From the NCBI GenBank assembly GCA_022393335.1, contig JAJEKB010020704.1:368614-432613 (forward strand): a DNA stretch of 64,000 nucleotides. The letters run 5' to 3'. The position numbers and the translations under genes are program-made. Below, piece by piece: positions 33,001 through 45,002 of the stretch; the stretch's first letter is position 1; each line of letters starts with the position of its first letter. The notes beneath the pieces were generated by a model, which did no database searches, was not told where the DNA came from, and saw nothing but the letters and a program-made list of their open reading frames with translations. This DNA is from Macrotrachela quadricornifera. Taxonomy: Eukaryota > Rotifera > Eurotatoria > Philodinida > Philodinidae.

Positions 33001-36000
33001 ATCACAATTTGATGCAAAGCTTTTACGTTGATACTGTTAGTGATGATAGCATAGAACATGAATACTACTAAGCAGTATTTAATTCTAATATCTTCTTATA
33101 TTCTCAGCAAAATATGATCTTAATGATTGAAATGAACAATATATGATAAATAAATAGAATGTACGAAGGATTTATTCAATTATTTTCTCCATTTAAATAG
33201 AGAAGTATAGATTTAATATGATTGTGAAAGATCATATGCATAATAAATTCTACGTACGAACTTTTCATTCATCTATTTCAATAATTTCCACACAGAACTA
33301 TGGCTCTTCTAAATTGATAGTAGAACATGTAGCAAATAAATTAGATCTACGATAGCTTTCTTCACTTATTTCAATCATTTCAATCTAAATATATTCTTTA
33401 CATTTTTCGATCAAAGATTACAGACTGAATAAATGTTCTCTACGAAAATTTCAATCATGTATTCTGTCATTTTTATCTCCAAGACACACTTCGATGTAGA
33501 AAAACGGCATTAACTCTATTAGTAAATATGATATGGCAATCATATACTGCCGACGAAAATCTTTTTCATCTATTTCATCTTCTTAAATATAAAAGAATAA
33601 TATTGAACCTATGACAAAAGACGGCCATCGCAGATGAATACCACAAACAAAGATAGAATTTATATTTGACATTCACGACTAAGCAGAAGAAGCACATTGC
33701 ATTCATAAGTAAAGACTGTATAGCAAGTGAATATTGCAAAGAAAGATTTTATTCATTGCTTTCATTTATTTTGAACTAGAATCATAACATTAAAGCTATG
33801 AAAATAGAGTCACATGGCAAATTAACATTCCAAACTAGATTTTTATTCATTTCTTTCATCTTCTTCGAGATGATAATATAACATTAAATATATAAGCAAA
33901 AACTGAATGACAAATGAATATTTTCAACTAAGATTGTATTCATTTCTTTTTTCCCGATAGACGTAGAAATACGATATTGAATCTGTGAACCAAGATTGCA
34001 TCACTAATGAATGCTGACTAAGATGATTCTATTTATCTCTATCATTTTCTTTCATATAGAAGAACAATATTGGTCATATCGTCAAACATTGTGTGACAAA
34101 TGAACATTATAAACATAAGTTTTGTTCGTATTTTCTATTTTCTATGAAATAAAAAAAAACAAATTGAATCGATATATAAACATGATAGTATTATACGAAT
34201 ATGTCAACTAATATTATATTCATATTTTATTTTCATACCGAAGTAAGGAAAGAATTTTGAATCTATAAAGCAAAGTCTCATATCAAATGAATACTTGAAA
34301 TTAAATTTTCATTTATCTATTTCCTTCTCTTGTAAGTGGAAGAACCACATTGAATCTATAAGTAAAGACTATATGGCAAATGATTAGAGTTGATAAAGAT
34401 TCTTTTCAACTTTTTCATCTTCGTAGAAGTAGAAGAATGATATTGAATTTATTAACAAAAGGCGTATAATAAATGAATTTAATAAACAAAGTTTGTGCTC
34501 ATTTGTTTCATTGATATCAAAATAGAAGAATCACATTGAATTATTAAGCAAATACTGTATGACAAATGAATAGTATCAATAAAAATTGCATTCATATAGC
34601 ATATCTACATCGACGTTTAGTAGTAACGATGAAACTATAAAAAAATAACACATAGCAAATGGATACTGCCAACCAAAATTGTATTCATATCTCACATTTA
34701 CATCGAAGTTTAATAGAGATGATGAAATTATAAAAGAAAAACCTGTGGCAAATGAATACTGCTAAGGAACATTGTATTCATCTATTCCATCCATTTAGAC
34801 GTAAAAGAGCGATGCTAAATCTAAGAATAAAGATTGCATGTCAAATAAATATTGTCGAGTAGAATTGTATTGATCTTTTTCATCTACTTAGAAATAGAGA
34901 AATGATATTGACTCGATAAGTAAATATGACATGACAACTGAATAATATGAAAAAACATTCTATTCGGATCTTATATTCATATCTAATTAGAGAAAAGATA
35001 TTGAACGCAGAAACAAGACTCGCATGACAAATAGATGCAGCAAAGAAGCATATTCATTGCTTTTATGTAAATCAATGTAACTAAACAACACTGAACTTAT
35101 AAGTAACAATTACATAGTAAATGAATATTGCAAAAAATAATTCTATTCATTTTTTTTATCTCTTTACAAGTAGAAGAACTTACAAATAAACATCCCATGT
35201 GTTAATGAATACTACTTACAAAGATTCCATTCATTTTCTTTATCCGTTTCGAAGTAGAATAATTGTTGAGCGTCCAAATGATGATTGCATTGAAAATAAA
35301 CATAGCCAACCAAGATTATATTTAAATGTTTAATTTTCTTAACAGTCGAAGAATGGTATTCAACTAATAAATAAAGTCCACATACTAAACGAATACTGTC
35401 AACTAAAATTCTATTCATCTTTTCTATCTCTTTCAACGTAGAGAAACATCTTAGAACCTATAATTCCAGGTCAAATAATAAATGAATACTGCAAAATAGG
35501 ATTGTATTCATACTTATCATCGTCATCTAAGTAAAATAATTGAATAGAACGTACAATTAGGTAGCATATGACAATGGAATAATACAAACAAAACTAGTGT
35601 TCACTTATATCTTTGACTTTCAAGCATATGAATAGCATCGAATCTATTAATAGAAACCATATAACAAATGAATATTGTCAATTAACATTTTATTTATATC
35701 TTAAATCTGCATTGGAAAAGAGTGACAACATTGAATCAACAAACAAAGATCACATGTGAAATGCATGCTTTCAAGAACAAAAGTTATGTTTATCTTTTTC
35801 ATTTACTTCGAAATATAAAGTTCATATTATTCCTATAGACAAAGACTATATGTCAAATGGATATTCTCAAGCAAAATTTTATTCATCTATTTCATCTCTT
35901 TTGAATCAGAAGAATAACAGTAGACTTATAAAGAGAGATCGTATGGGAGATAAATACTACAAACTAACACCATATTCATCTGTGTTATCTCTTTCAAAAT

Positions 36001-36440
36001 AAAAAATTAATACTAAATCTATTATCAGTGATCTCATTGCATATGAATCATACTAATTAAGAGTTTATTTATCTCTTTTATTTCTTGCAAAATATAAGAA
36101 CAATATTAAACTTCTGAACAGAGATTTTTTGATAAATGAATGATCTAAAGGAACATTGTATTCATCTGTTTCATTGCCTTTGAATTAGAAAAGTGATGTT
36201 GAAGCTATGAGCAATGATTACATTGGATATCAATGATACTAACCAAGAGTGTATTCATCTTTGTCATCTATTTCGAAGTTGAAGAATGGTCTTGAAGATT
36301 TTATTAGAGATCAGATGAGAAATAAACATTACAAACAAAGTTAATATTCATTATTTTTATGTGTTGGAAAGTAAAAAAAAAGATTTTGTGCTTAAGGGCT
36401 AAAAGCACATAAGAATTGAATATTTCAAAGCAAGATTTTA
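33000..36440. repeat. Degenerate ~105 bp tandem array, about 30 copies
   Basis: A unit of roughly 95-110 bp recurs through about 3.4 kb. Each copy reads approximately: GCATGACAAATGAATA, then CTGCAAACAAAG, then ATTGTATTCATC, then TTTCATCTCTTTCGAAGTAG, then AAGAATGATATTGAATCTA. Copies are heavily diverged, so the array is old. On the minus strand most units contain GAATAAAAT, i.e. a potential polyadenylation signal. The last unit overlaps the 3' end of the secreted-peptide gene at 36442-36672. Confidence 0.8.
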
Positions 36441-36441
36441 T

Positions 36442-36672
36442 TTATCTTTTTTTATCTTGTCTGTTATAATCTATAGTATGAATGAGGAAGTAAACTATTA
36501 ACGTTGAAAATGAACGAGATGTACGTTTGTTCATCATCTGCTCATAAAGTTCATGAAGATCATTGTTTCGTTTAGTAAGTGGATATTCATCTTCTTCAGA
36601 CATATCGTCGAAAGCCGCGTTGACTACTGTAAACATCACCAAAGCAAAGAAAAATACACTTACAAATTTCAT
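36442..36672 (-). CDS. Small secreted peptide precursor (neuropeptide-like)
   Basis: A 76-residue product with a clear signal peptide (MKFVSVFFFALVMFTVVNA). This is followed by an acidic spacer ending in a dibasic LTKR site, a 13-residue segment between KR sites (NNDLHELYEQMMN), another KR, and a tail ending DKKR. This is the layout of a prohormone or neuropeptide precursor cut by furin or PC-type convertases in the secretory pathway. No known peptide family is recognised, and there is no Gly for amidation. A TATA box about 65-75 bp upstream of the ATG supports expression. The stop codon and AATAAA lie at the edge of the tandem array. Confidence 0.6.
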   Translation of the reverse strand: MKFVSVFFFALVMFTVVNAAFDDMSEEDEYPLTKRNNDLHELYEQMMNKRTSRSFSTLIVYFLIHTIDYNRQDKKR

Positions 36673-36736
36673 TATTTCTATTGTGACGAAGATAAACGAA
36701 GATATATTACTTGATGTATGATATGCGGTGTAGTCT

Positions 36737-36747
36737 CTTTATATAGT
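36737..36747 (-). promoter_or_regulatory. TATA box of the secreted-peptide gene
   Basis: ACTATATAAAG on the minus strand, 65-75 bp upstream of the ATG at 36672. The spacing leaves a 5' UTR of about 35-45 nt. Confidence 0.55.
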
Positions 36748-37520
36748 ATGTATAAATGGCCTTTTTTTTCTCATTAACAAAGATATATTTAGTTTGTCAT
36801 TCAGGTGTTCTTTTATGTTGATATTCAATCGAATATAGATGAATACATTAAAAAAAAATATTACTTTTTACAGCAAATTGAGAATGTCTAACAAATAGAT
36901 CTCGTTAGAATTTTTGTACTAGCAAATCAGATTTAAGTAAATTAATATATCTACGATATATGTTAACCAACAGAATTTATTTTTCTTTCGTGTAATAACG
37001 TCTACCTTTATTTCTACAGGTGAAACAGAATCTTTTTTTAAATAAAATAGATTTGTAAAAATAAATTAATAAGAATAAAGATAGAATATGGATCAGCAAT
37101 GAACGAAATTCGATTATAAAAATCATTAGTATCGCAACATTTCGTTAATCGAAAGCATTTAATAAATAAGAAGATTTTGAAATCGAGAATATTAATGGAT
37201 AATATTCATTGTGTCAAAGTTTCATCGCATAAGACTACTCCATCTATCCCTATGAGATGATATTGCTGCTGTTCAGTCTTATTGACAAGTCTTGTGAAGT
37301 TCTTTCAGTCACATCGAAAGTGAACACCTTAGTTTATCTTGCTAAATCTTCGTTGTTGAAATGATTTAATCAGCTACATTCATACATCTTCGCAGCCAGA
37401 ATCTAAGCAGAGTTCATTCATATTTGTAATTTAAGTTTATTCAAGAAACAAAAACTATCGATACAAAATAAAAAAGAAACTGATTAGAAATCCATGACGA
37501 CTTGCGAGTGTTTCTTTCTT

Positions 37521-39594
37521 TTACGGTTTATTAACGATATTGTCATTGATCCATGGAGGTGGTACAAATCTTTTGACCATATTCCAAATAATAGCTGTAA
37601 AACAAAAAGAATTAGATAATTATCAACAAATAGCAGATTATATCTTAAGAAATTTAATCTATACGATTTATTGATATGAATCTAGTACGGTTACATGCTT
37701 ACAGTGGAATGGTATTCATTTCGAATACTTTTATAACATGGTTTTAATTCACTAAACTTACATTTCCATTTCTCTGTAGAATATATCGCATCTTGATGTT
37801 CATCGATGAGAAGCTCCGAAGATGGTTCATCCATTGAGTCATGATACATTTCAAAATAAGGATCATCTATTCAAAAAAAGAATAATTTCATATGCTACAT
37901 TTATGGATTTATATATACTAACTTAACAATTCATCAGCAGTCGGACGCATACAACGATTTAATGATAGTAAACGATCAAGTAAGATAACACCTTTATATC
38001 AGTTTCTAAAGATTCTTTCTATAAGTTATATGACAGATTTACCTTGTGAAGAAACGCCAGAAATTGGTTTTTCACAGCCTTGATTATATTTATAGCCAAA
38101 TAGTTTTTCATAATCTTGCTTAGGTTTGGGAGATAATGTTTCAATATATCGACGCACGCCTAAAATAAACACCTCTCCATCCATGATTATCATTTTAAAT
38201 CATTCAAACTTATTTAAATTTTACCTAAAGGCATATTCATTTCGTCTAATATTTTTGAATCAGGTGTTCCAGTAATATCAAAAATTTTTGTCAATTGATC
38301 AGTTTGACTTGTACCAGGAAAAAGTGACTGTCGAACAATTAATTCAGCCATAATACAACCGATAGACCATATATCAACTTTTTCATTGCAATACTCCGGA
38401 TTGATGATCATTTCTGGTGCATACCACCGTTGATACGTATCACTCTCGTAATATAACCATCTAGAAGAAAAAAAGGACAATATCCTTGATGTATTTGAAC
38501 AGATTGAAAGACGAGATTTATCTAACTGTTCATCATATTTTCTACGAATATTGGCTGCAGCAGCAGAATTCCAACCAAAAATCTAGAAAGTTTTTATAGA
38601 GAATCTTATCGGTTGTTTCGCAAACAAAGTTGAAAAAGCAAAAAGTTCTTCTAAGCATTCTCACACACTATGATAAAATAATTTTATTACTAGTTCTTAG
38701 TTTATATCAAATCATTAGTTTATTTAATCGAATATAAGCACAACTTACTGAAACATTTGAATCTTTGTCGATACCAATATTAGATGAGATTATTCTCTGT
38801 AATATTTATATATACTTCTTATAGATTAAACGAATATGACGACTCACACTGTGAATGATTCCAGCAGAATGAATGAACTAAAATAATATCAGTATGATAT
38901 TTTATTTCTATATCTAATACAAAATTTTCACATACTTTCAAACCACGAAGAAGACAATAGATAATCATTTTAATAAGATCTTCAGTAATCACAAAATTAC
39001 TGTAAATAACTTTTTTCAAATCATAGTCGACATAATTTTCCACTAAATATCTTAAAAAACAAATTAACAACAAATACTTCTACGAGAACACATCGATACG
39101 GTTTTTATACAAAGTTTCAAAATGATCGAGGTTTTTCTCAGATGTGAATGCATCATATAATTGTGCGACCTATAATAACCAATAAAAATAATATGCAGAT
39201 ATTCAAATAATTTACCTGTGAATCGAGATGATTGAGATGAATGCGTAATTTCAATTCTCGATAGATTCGATGTGCTCTTGCAACACTGTTGAATGGTTTT
39301 AATATTTTTCTAATGATTACTTTTTTACCTATATTCTAATAAAATATTGTCATTTTATATGTATACAGATCAAACATGCTTTATGCTTAATACATACAGT
39401 GTCAGTAGCATGTCTAAAATCAGCAATAAACAACACTTGATTATAATAAAAATTATTTCAAAATGAACTTACGTAACAATGTCGTGACTATTAGATTCGA
39501 AGAAGCTGAGGTTTTGATAACGTTTAGGAACTGTAAATTGTGTAAGACTATGTTCCACAGTATACCATTCTCTTTGATCGTCATTGTCTGTCAT
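37521..39594 (-). CDS. p38 MAP-kinase-like pseudokinase
   Basis: Thirteen minus-strand exons join in frame with GT-AG introns: 39473-39594, 39394-39413, 39216-39328, 39111-39169, 38936-39050, 38848-38877, 38749-38796, 38527-38582, 38225-38460, 38043-38159, 37923-37991, 37762-37866 and 37521-37594 (387 aa). It can be aligned to p38 along its length: TVPKRYQNLS, RIYREL with the helix C Glu, FIHSAGIIH, YAPEM, VDIWSIGCIMAEL, FEMYHDSMDEP, LLIDE, FVPPPW. The catalytic parts are lost: the glycine loop GSGAYG reads ESNSHD, the VAIK Lys is Arg54, HRDLKPSN reads HSRIISSN, DFG reads IFG, the TGY activation motif is absent, and the Arg of WYRAPE is missing. It probably acts as a docking or scaffold pseudokinase in stress signalling, if expressed. 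Confidence 0.8.
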
Positions 39595-40870
39595 GCTTAT
39601 TACTATTCAATGAAAAAAGGAATCCTAAAAATATATGCAGTTATATATACGAAAAGTACGTTATAATGGAAGAACAGCAAAAAAGAATAAAATATCTAAC
39701 GTAAGGAAGTTACACCATTATATAACTATTGATGAAAATAATTGACAAAAGTTTGAATACCAGCGAGTAGATTTTTGAGAAAATATCTTATAAGTATATT
39801 CAACCAAAGATAACAACATACCGCAATATATATAATTCACAACGTAGACATTCTTCACTTGACAAGAACTAAATAAAAATATAGTAATAAAAAAAAATAA
39901 ATAACATATAACAGAAGCACTTCATTGACTATGCTGTGATGCAACATATGTAGTTTCTTTCCTTTTACTCTCATTTCTTTTCAAAGTATGAAAATGAGCG
40001 GAAGAACGAAAAAATACAAGACAGGAAAAAGAAAAGTAAAAATAAATGTACTGACAGACTATACATCAGTGTAACAAATAGTTCTTACACTTTAATTTTC
40101 AGTCATAAAAGAAGCATATGAAGATGGAATCTCAAATAACCTAAATACAGATTTGTTGGTCCCTATATATTCTCATGTTTTCAAATATTGAAATAAGTTA
40201 TTCTATAATTTTTGTGACCTTGTAACAACAAAGTTGTAAATTGCATGTAGGAAAAAGTGAATCGAATGAATCTACTAAATTATATCCTGTAATAAGGTAT
40301 GTGAAAAAAGTTCGCAACATTTTTTCCTATTGCTATATTTTTGCAACTACTTGAATTATTTTAACAAATAATTTGTTCTTTGAAAGTTGTAGAGCTTGTC
40401 ACCTTGCATCTTGTGACATATTCAGTTTTTTTATACAATGCATTAAGTGATGAAAAATTGAAACGCAAAATGCGACTATTTAATCTATCTCACCCATTAT
40501 TTTTGAAGAACCAAAAATGTACGTAACAAACTTCCTTCATGACTCTCTTACTTCTTGAGCTAAAACCTTTATTTTTACACAATAAGTACAGCTTGAAATG
40601 CTCTTTAAAATGACTATTTATTTGCTGAAATGACTCAAGTAATTGCAAAGATATACTCATGTAATCAAAACATAGCAAAAAATGATGATTTCATGTGAAA
40701 AACGCAAAAAGAATGACGTTTTTATGTCGGTTTCATTATGAAAAATATCATTTTTTTGATTTTTTAGTTACATAGATATATTATCAATGGGATATTTACC
40801 AATCTACCTACTTATCGATCTACTCACGCATTTACTTATCTACTTATGCATTTACTCATCTATTGAAGTA
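39595..40870. other. Intergenic with a ~60 bp-arm inverted repeat
   Basis: An imperfect inverted repeat pairs 40341-40410 (starting TTGCAACTACTTGAATTATT) with 40585-40648. Related sequence (AGCTTGAAACGCTC, GTAGAGCTTGTCACC) recurs in the piggyBac-type MITE at 53648 and near 63010, which suggests a dispersed family. No gene is seen; the frame at 39463 is antisense to the first p38-like exon. Confidence 0.45.
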
Positions 40871-42425
40871 CTTAGGTCTGATCAAAAGTTCTTTCATTAC
40901 TATTGGCAATTTTATAAACCAATTAACAATGAAAAATTATTTTGCACAAATAAATAATGGAATGTCTCATCTATTATGACATATACAGTGACTCTATTTT
41001 GGACTTAGTTATAGTATCTTTTTCAGATAAACTTTAATTCGAACTAAAAGAAAATTTCCAAAATGGATAACAAATATAATCGATACTATATAAAAGTTTG
41101 AACTATTTTGAGAAAAAACCCAAAGACAATTTATGAAGAACTTCCAACAGCTTTAGGATCCAATGCTCCAACATATGGTACAGTTGTTAAGTGGGCAAAG
41201 TGTTTCCATGAAGGGAGAGAAGATGTCAATGATGAACCTCAATTTAATCGTCTAGTATCCGAACTTACAAATGGCAATATTGAACTAATACGACAGGTTA
41301 TTAACAAAGATCCACATTCAGCTAATGATGATATTATAGCTGAGACATCTCTCTCTTATGGTACAATAGAAAGAAATTATTCACGACTGTCAAAGTGATG
41401 GGAAAGGTTGCATCACGTTTGGTGCTCCATCAACTAACTGATGAAAAAAAACAACAACTAGTTAAACTTTGTCGTGAAAATTTAGCAAAATTTCGTGATG
41501 GTTCCTGGCGATTATGTGACATTGTAATAAATGATGAGACGTGGATTTACTATCGGCAGATTCATCACAAGTCAACAAACGTAAGCTGGGTTGGCGAAGG
41601 TGTATCACCAACCCCTATAGTTCGTCGAAATAAATGTGAATCGAAAACTTTATTTTCTATATTCTTTAATTCAAATGGTCCTATTTTCATATATGGTGAT
41701 GAAGAAGGCCAGACTACCCATGTGTTCAACTGCGGTCAAACTGCGACGCAGTTGCGGCGCAACTGCGCCGCAGTTTCAGCATTTTCCGCAGTTACGCCAC
41801 AACTGCGATAAAAAAATCGCATTTCTAACAGACGCCCAGTCGATATCAGCATTTTCTAAATAAATAAAAACCTAATAAATAATTCAATAAAAATTGATAA
41901 TTTAATAAAATTAATAAAATTTAATAAATTTAATAAATTTAATAAAATTTAATAAATTTAATAAATTTAATAAAAATTAATAAAAACTAATAGTTTAATA
42001 ATCACTAATAAAAATTAATAATTTAATAATCATTAATAGAAATTAATAATTTAATAATCATTAATACGAATTAATAATTTAACAATCATTAATTAATTCA
42101 TCATTCATCATTCATCATTTTATACACCATGGCATTGATTTCTTTTTTTAGAAAAAAAATAATGTATCTTTCTTATTGTAAAAAGTTAAAATGAGATAGA
42201 ATGCTTGTGACAGTGCCTTTTATACCCCTATGCGAACGCAACTACGCCGCAGTTAAGCGCACTGCGGGTACTGTGTCGCAGTTGCGCGCAACTGCGGAGA
42301 CTGCGTCGCAGTTACGCGCAACTGCACCGCAGAATCGCGACTGCGCGCAACTGCGACGCAGTTGTCAAAAAAGTGGTGATATGGGTATTGATCACAACTG
42401 TTATATTGAAAATTGACTCAAGTGA
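40871..42425 (+). pseudogene. Broken mariner transposase, interrupted and 3'-truncated
   Basis: A TA followed by CTTAGGTCTGATCAAAAG at 40869-40888 looks like the left end of a mariner. The transposase frame starts at the ATG at 41063 (MDNKYNRYYIKV) and meets a stop at 41099-41101. It continues with NPKTIYEELPTALGSNAPTY and DIIAETSLSYGTIER, is frameshifted near 41390, and goes on with LCRENLAKF and INDETWIY (catalytic Asp) to EEGQT. It is then split by the element at 41717-42385 and resumes as IDHNCYIEN before a stop. The C-terminal third, with the remaining catalytic Asp residues, is gone. The copy is dead. Confidence 0.85.
41717..42385. mobile_element. TA-flanked MITE nested in the mariner, 669 bp
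   Basis: The termini are CCCATGTG and, inverted, CCCATATC, flanked by TA at 41715-41716 and 42386-42387. Removing the element and one TA joins the mariner reading EEGQT directly to IDHNCYIEN, which confirms the boundaries. Both ends carry arrays of CAACTGCG/CGCAGTTG palindromes (41728-41810 and 42235-42365). The centre is an AT microsatellite of TTTAATAAA units (about 41860-42090). There is no coding capacity of its own. Confidence 0.9.
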
Positions 42426-42453
42426 GGGTGAGGGTGAGGGTGTGAGGGTGAAG
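42420..42453 (+). repeat. Short TGAGGG-type microsatellite
   Basis: A run of GTGAGG/GTGTGAGG units directly follows the truncated mariner. It resembles, but does not match, the TGTGGG telomere repeat reported for Adineta. Confidence 0.55.
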
Positions 42454-42471
42454 GTAGCTGAATAGTTGAAT

Positions 42472-45002
42472 TTAAAAGTTGAGTAGTTCACACGACTTAA
42501 CGAAATCTCCACTACTGTCCGCAATAGCTAGACTTTTGTCTTCAAATACTGCAAGGTCAGGTAACAGTTCGTTGTCGCGAAGATCCATGTGAATGGAATG
42601 TCTCATGTTTAGATTTGTCATATTGAGAAATTGAATATTGTTCACATTAACATTATTTTCACCTTGTTTAATACATATATAAATGGTGCATATAGTGATA
42701 AGCACGTTAAGCTTTTTTATAAATTGCTCAAGTTGAGGAAGAATACAGCAGCGAATATATTTTGATTTCTTTTGAAAAGTTTGTAAAAACCTTTCTAATT
42801 CTGTGCATAGAATCCATTCATACATATATTTTTCATAACGCCAAAGCGAAAGAGATTTATTGTTAGCTGCGTCCATTGTTGAGTATCGTGACAAGATGTG
42901 TGTATAAACAGCAGGTAAAAAATTGCAGCGATATTCATTCACCGATAAATCTTCAGTAATTTCGTATGGTAATCGAAGAATAATCTTCGAATCGGCTGCA
43001 TCATACCACTGCTCACGTCGTCGAATATTACTGAAAATTTTTTTTGTAGACGTTCTTCTATAGACAGTTTGACAAGAGCTTCACTCTTGATAATGTCATA
43101 AAGTATCCATTGGTCTTGTTGCGCTTCATACATTTCTAAAAATTCTTGGTTAGAATCTTTTTTCACTGGTCTACATTCAATATTATCCGTCGTGTGAATT
43201 GTTTTCGAAGGTTTTTGTAAAATTTTTATTTGTTTTTGTATCTTGTTATTCATTCGGAACTTATCATTCACATTCATATCTAATGCTTTTTGATAACATT
43301 CTAATGCACTTTCTTGATCAGCAATCCTTCTATAAGCTTCTCCAGCTAACCAAAGACATTTAACAACTTCTTCCGTATTCTCAGTGTAGAGTTCTTTTAA
43401 ATAATCTTCATACAGAGCAATCTGTATTGTAGGGTGATGGTTCCATTGCTTGAAGGTACTAAATAAATAAAGAAAACATGATCTGTTTAATTGGACTGCT
43501 GGAACAGAACGTATAGTGACTTTGTACAAGTCAATTGCTTTTCTTGACCAATATTTATCTTCAGTGAAACAATCATAGAATATTAGATTTAGCGGCTGTT
43601 TCTTTGCATAAACTTTCCAGGAATGTCTTGTTAATTTATTCCACCAGTTTTGCCAATTTGTACTCTTAAACTTCAGTTCATTCGCAGCGTTCACTTGTAA
43701 CATATCTAAAATATCAGTGTAAATTTGTGGATCTGTTTCGTTTCTAATCCATTCGATAATTTGATGATGATTGTAACTACTCATTGCCGATTCGTAGACG
43801 AGTTCGAGTACAATTAGTACCCAAGTGCGATTAGACTGATTCATTGGATACCCGACATATTTTACAGAAAAATGTGTTATAAGAGAAAAGCGCACTTCTT
43901 GCTCATCTGGCATGTTAGATAGTGAAGAAATATTTGCAAACGCTTGTTCATCAGGAATCATGGGATTTCGATCTTTATTGTAGCTATCAGTTCTGATAAT
44001 TTCAAACAGACAAGGAATTCGACCGTTCATAGGAGTTGCAAAATCCAATGCAACTTCTGGATCAAGCGATGTCCTAATAAATGTAGTCGATGTAATGACA
44101 GGAGTGTTTGATTTGGAAACGGATCTAAGATATTCGAGTTCATCCATAGTCAGATGTTGTCCTCGATATACGGCTCGAATGTTGTCTTTTTTCGACTTAT
44201 GATACATCTGATGACAGATATGTATTTGACGATTTAAATCTCTGATAAAAGGACTAAATTTTCTGATAATTTCCATGTTTTTCGTACGTAAAGCATGATT
44301 GACGATACGATAAAGAAAACTATCATGTGTATACTCATGTATGACATTACTAGATTTGTAAGTTTGTTGAAATTTATCGATTTGTTTAATCTTACTGTGA
44401 TTGTTTCGATAATATGCACGACATTCGTTGAACATTTCCTTGTAAGATTCTTTAATACATTCAGGTCGATAGCAGATAAGTAGAAGAAATAAATGATACC
44501 ATTGCGAAATAGCTGTTGAAACTTTTTGAAATGATTTTTCAACAAGTGGCCATCGTCCACTCAATTCTTTAATATCACGATGAAGTTGAGTAACCAATTT
44601 TGTCGCATCTGAAACAGTGCATCGTATCTTATTGATTTCTTTTGTCCATATCCTATGTTTATCTTCATCCATACAATACACATAAAGACCAATAATTTGT
44701 TGCTCAATAAGAAATTTATGAGCATGATCGCTTCCCACTGTGCCAGAAATAATTAAGAAAATATTACAATTATGTAAAGAATGAATAAAGGCAAGACTTG
44801 TTTCAATATCATTGAACCATTTTATATAATCTTCATTGATAATTCGTGAAAGATTTTCGGATAAATGATTATCATTATCAATACCTACGATCAGTAGAAT
44901 ATATTCGTCAAGATTGTTGTTTATCTTCAGATTAAGTGATTCCAAAATATCCTTATCGACTTGTCGTGCATTGTCGTATTTTTCTGTTGATGCTGTAGTC
45001 AT
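42472..45002 (-). CDS. NAD:arginine ADP-ribosyltransferase with TPRs (frameshifted)
   Basis: The main frame (45002-42939, 687 aa) has an unnamed alpha/beta N-terminal domain (residues ~30-150), an ART domain with the R-S-ExE triad (R280 in AVYRGQ, S305 in STTF, E367 and E369 in DEQEVRF), and a C-terminal TPR around 565-600 (AYRRIADQESALECYQKAL). Arginine-specific ARTs move ADP-ribose from NAD+ to protein arginines. Past residue ~655 the protein-like reading moves to another frame: after RLQKK, the sequence from IFSNIRRREQWYD onward runs unbroken through VNEYRCNFLPAVYTHILSRY to the stop at 42472. The shift coincides with a run of eight T at 43038-43045, where nine would restore one ~843-residue frame. 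It is either a homopolymer error or a real lesion. Confidence 0.8.

Noticed and set aside
33000..36440. CRISPR-like array
   Set aside because: Units are ~105 bp, degenerate and contiguous with no unique spacers; the genome is eukaryotic.
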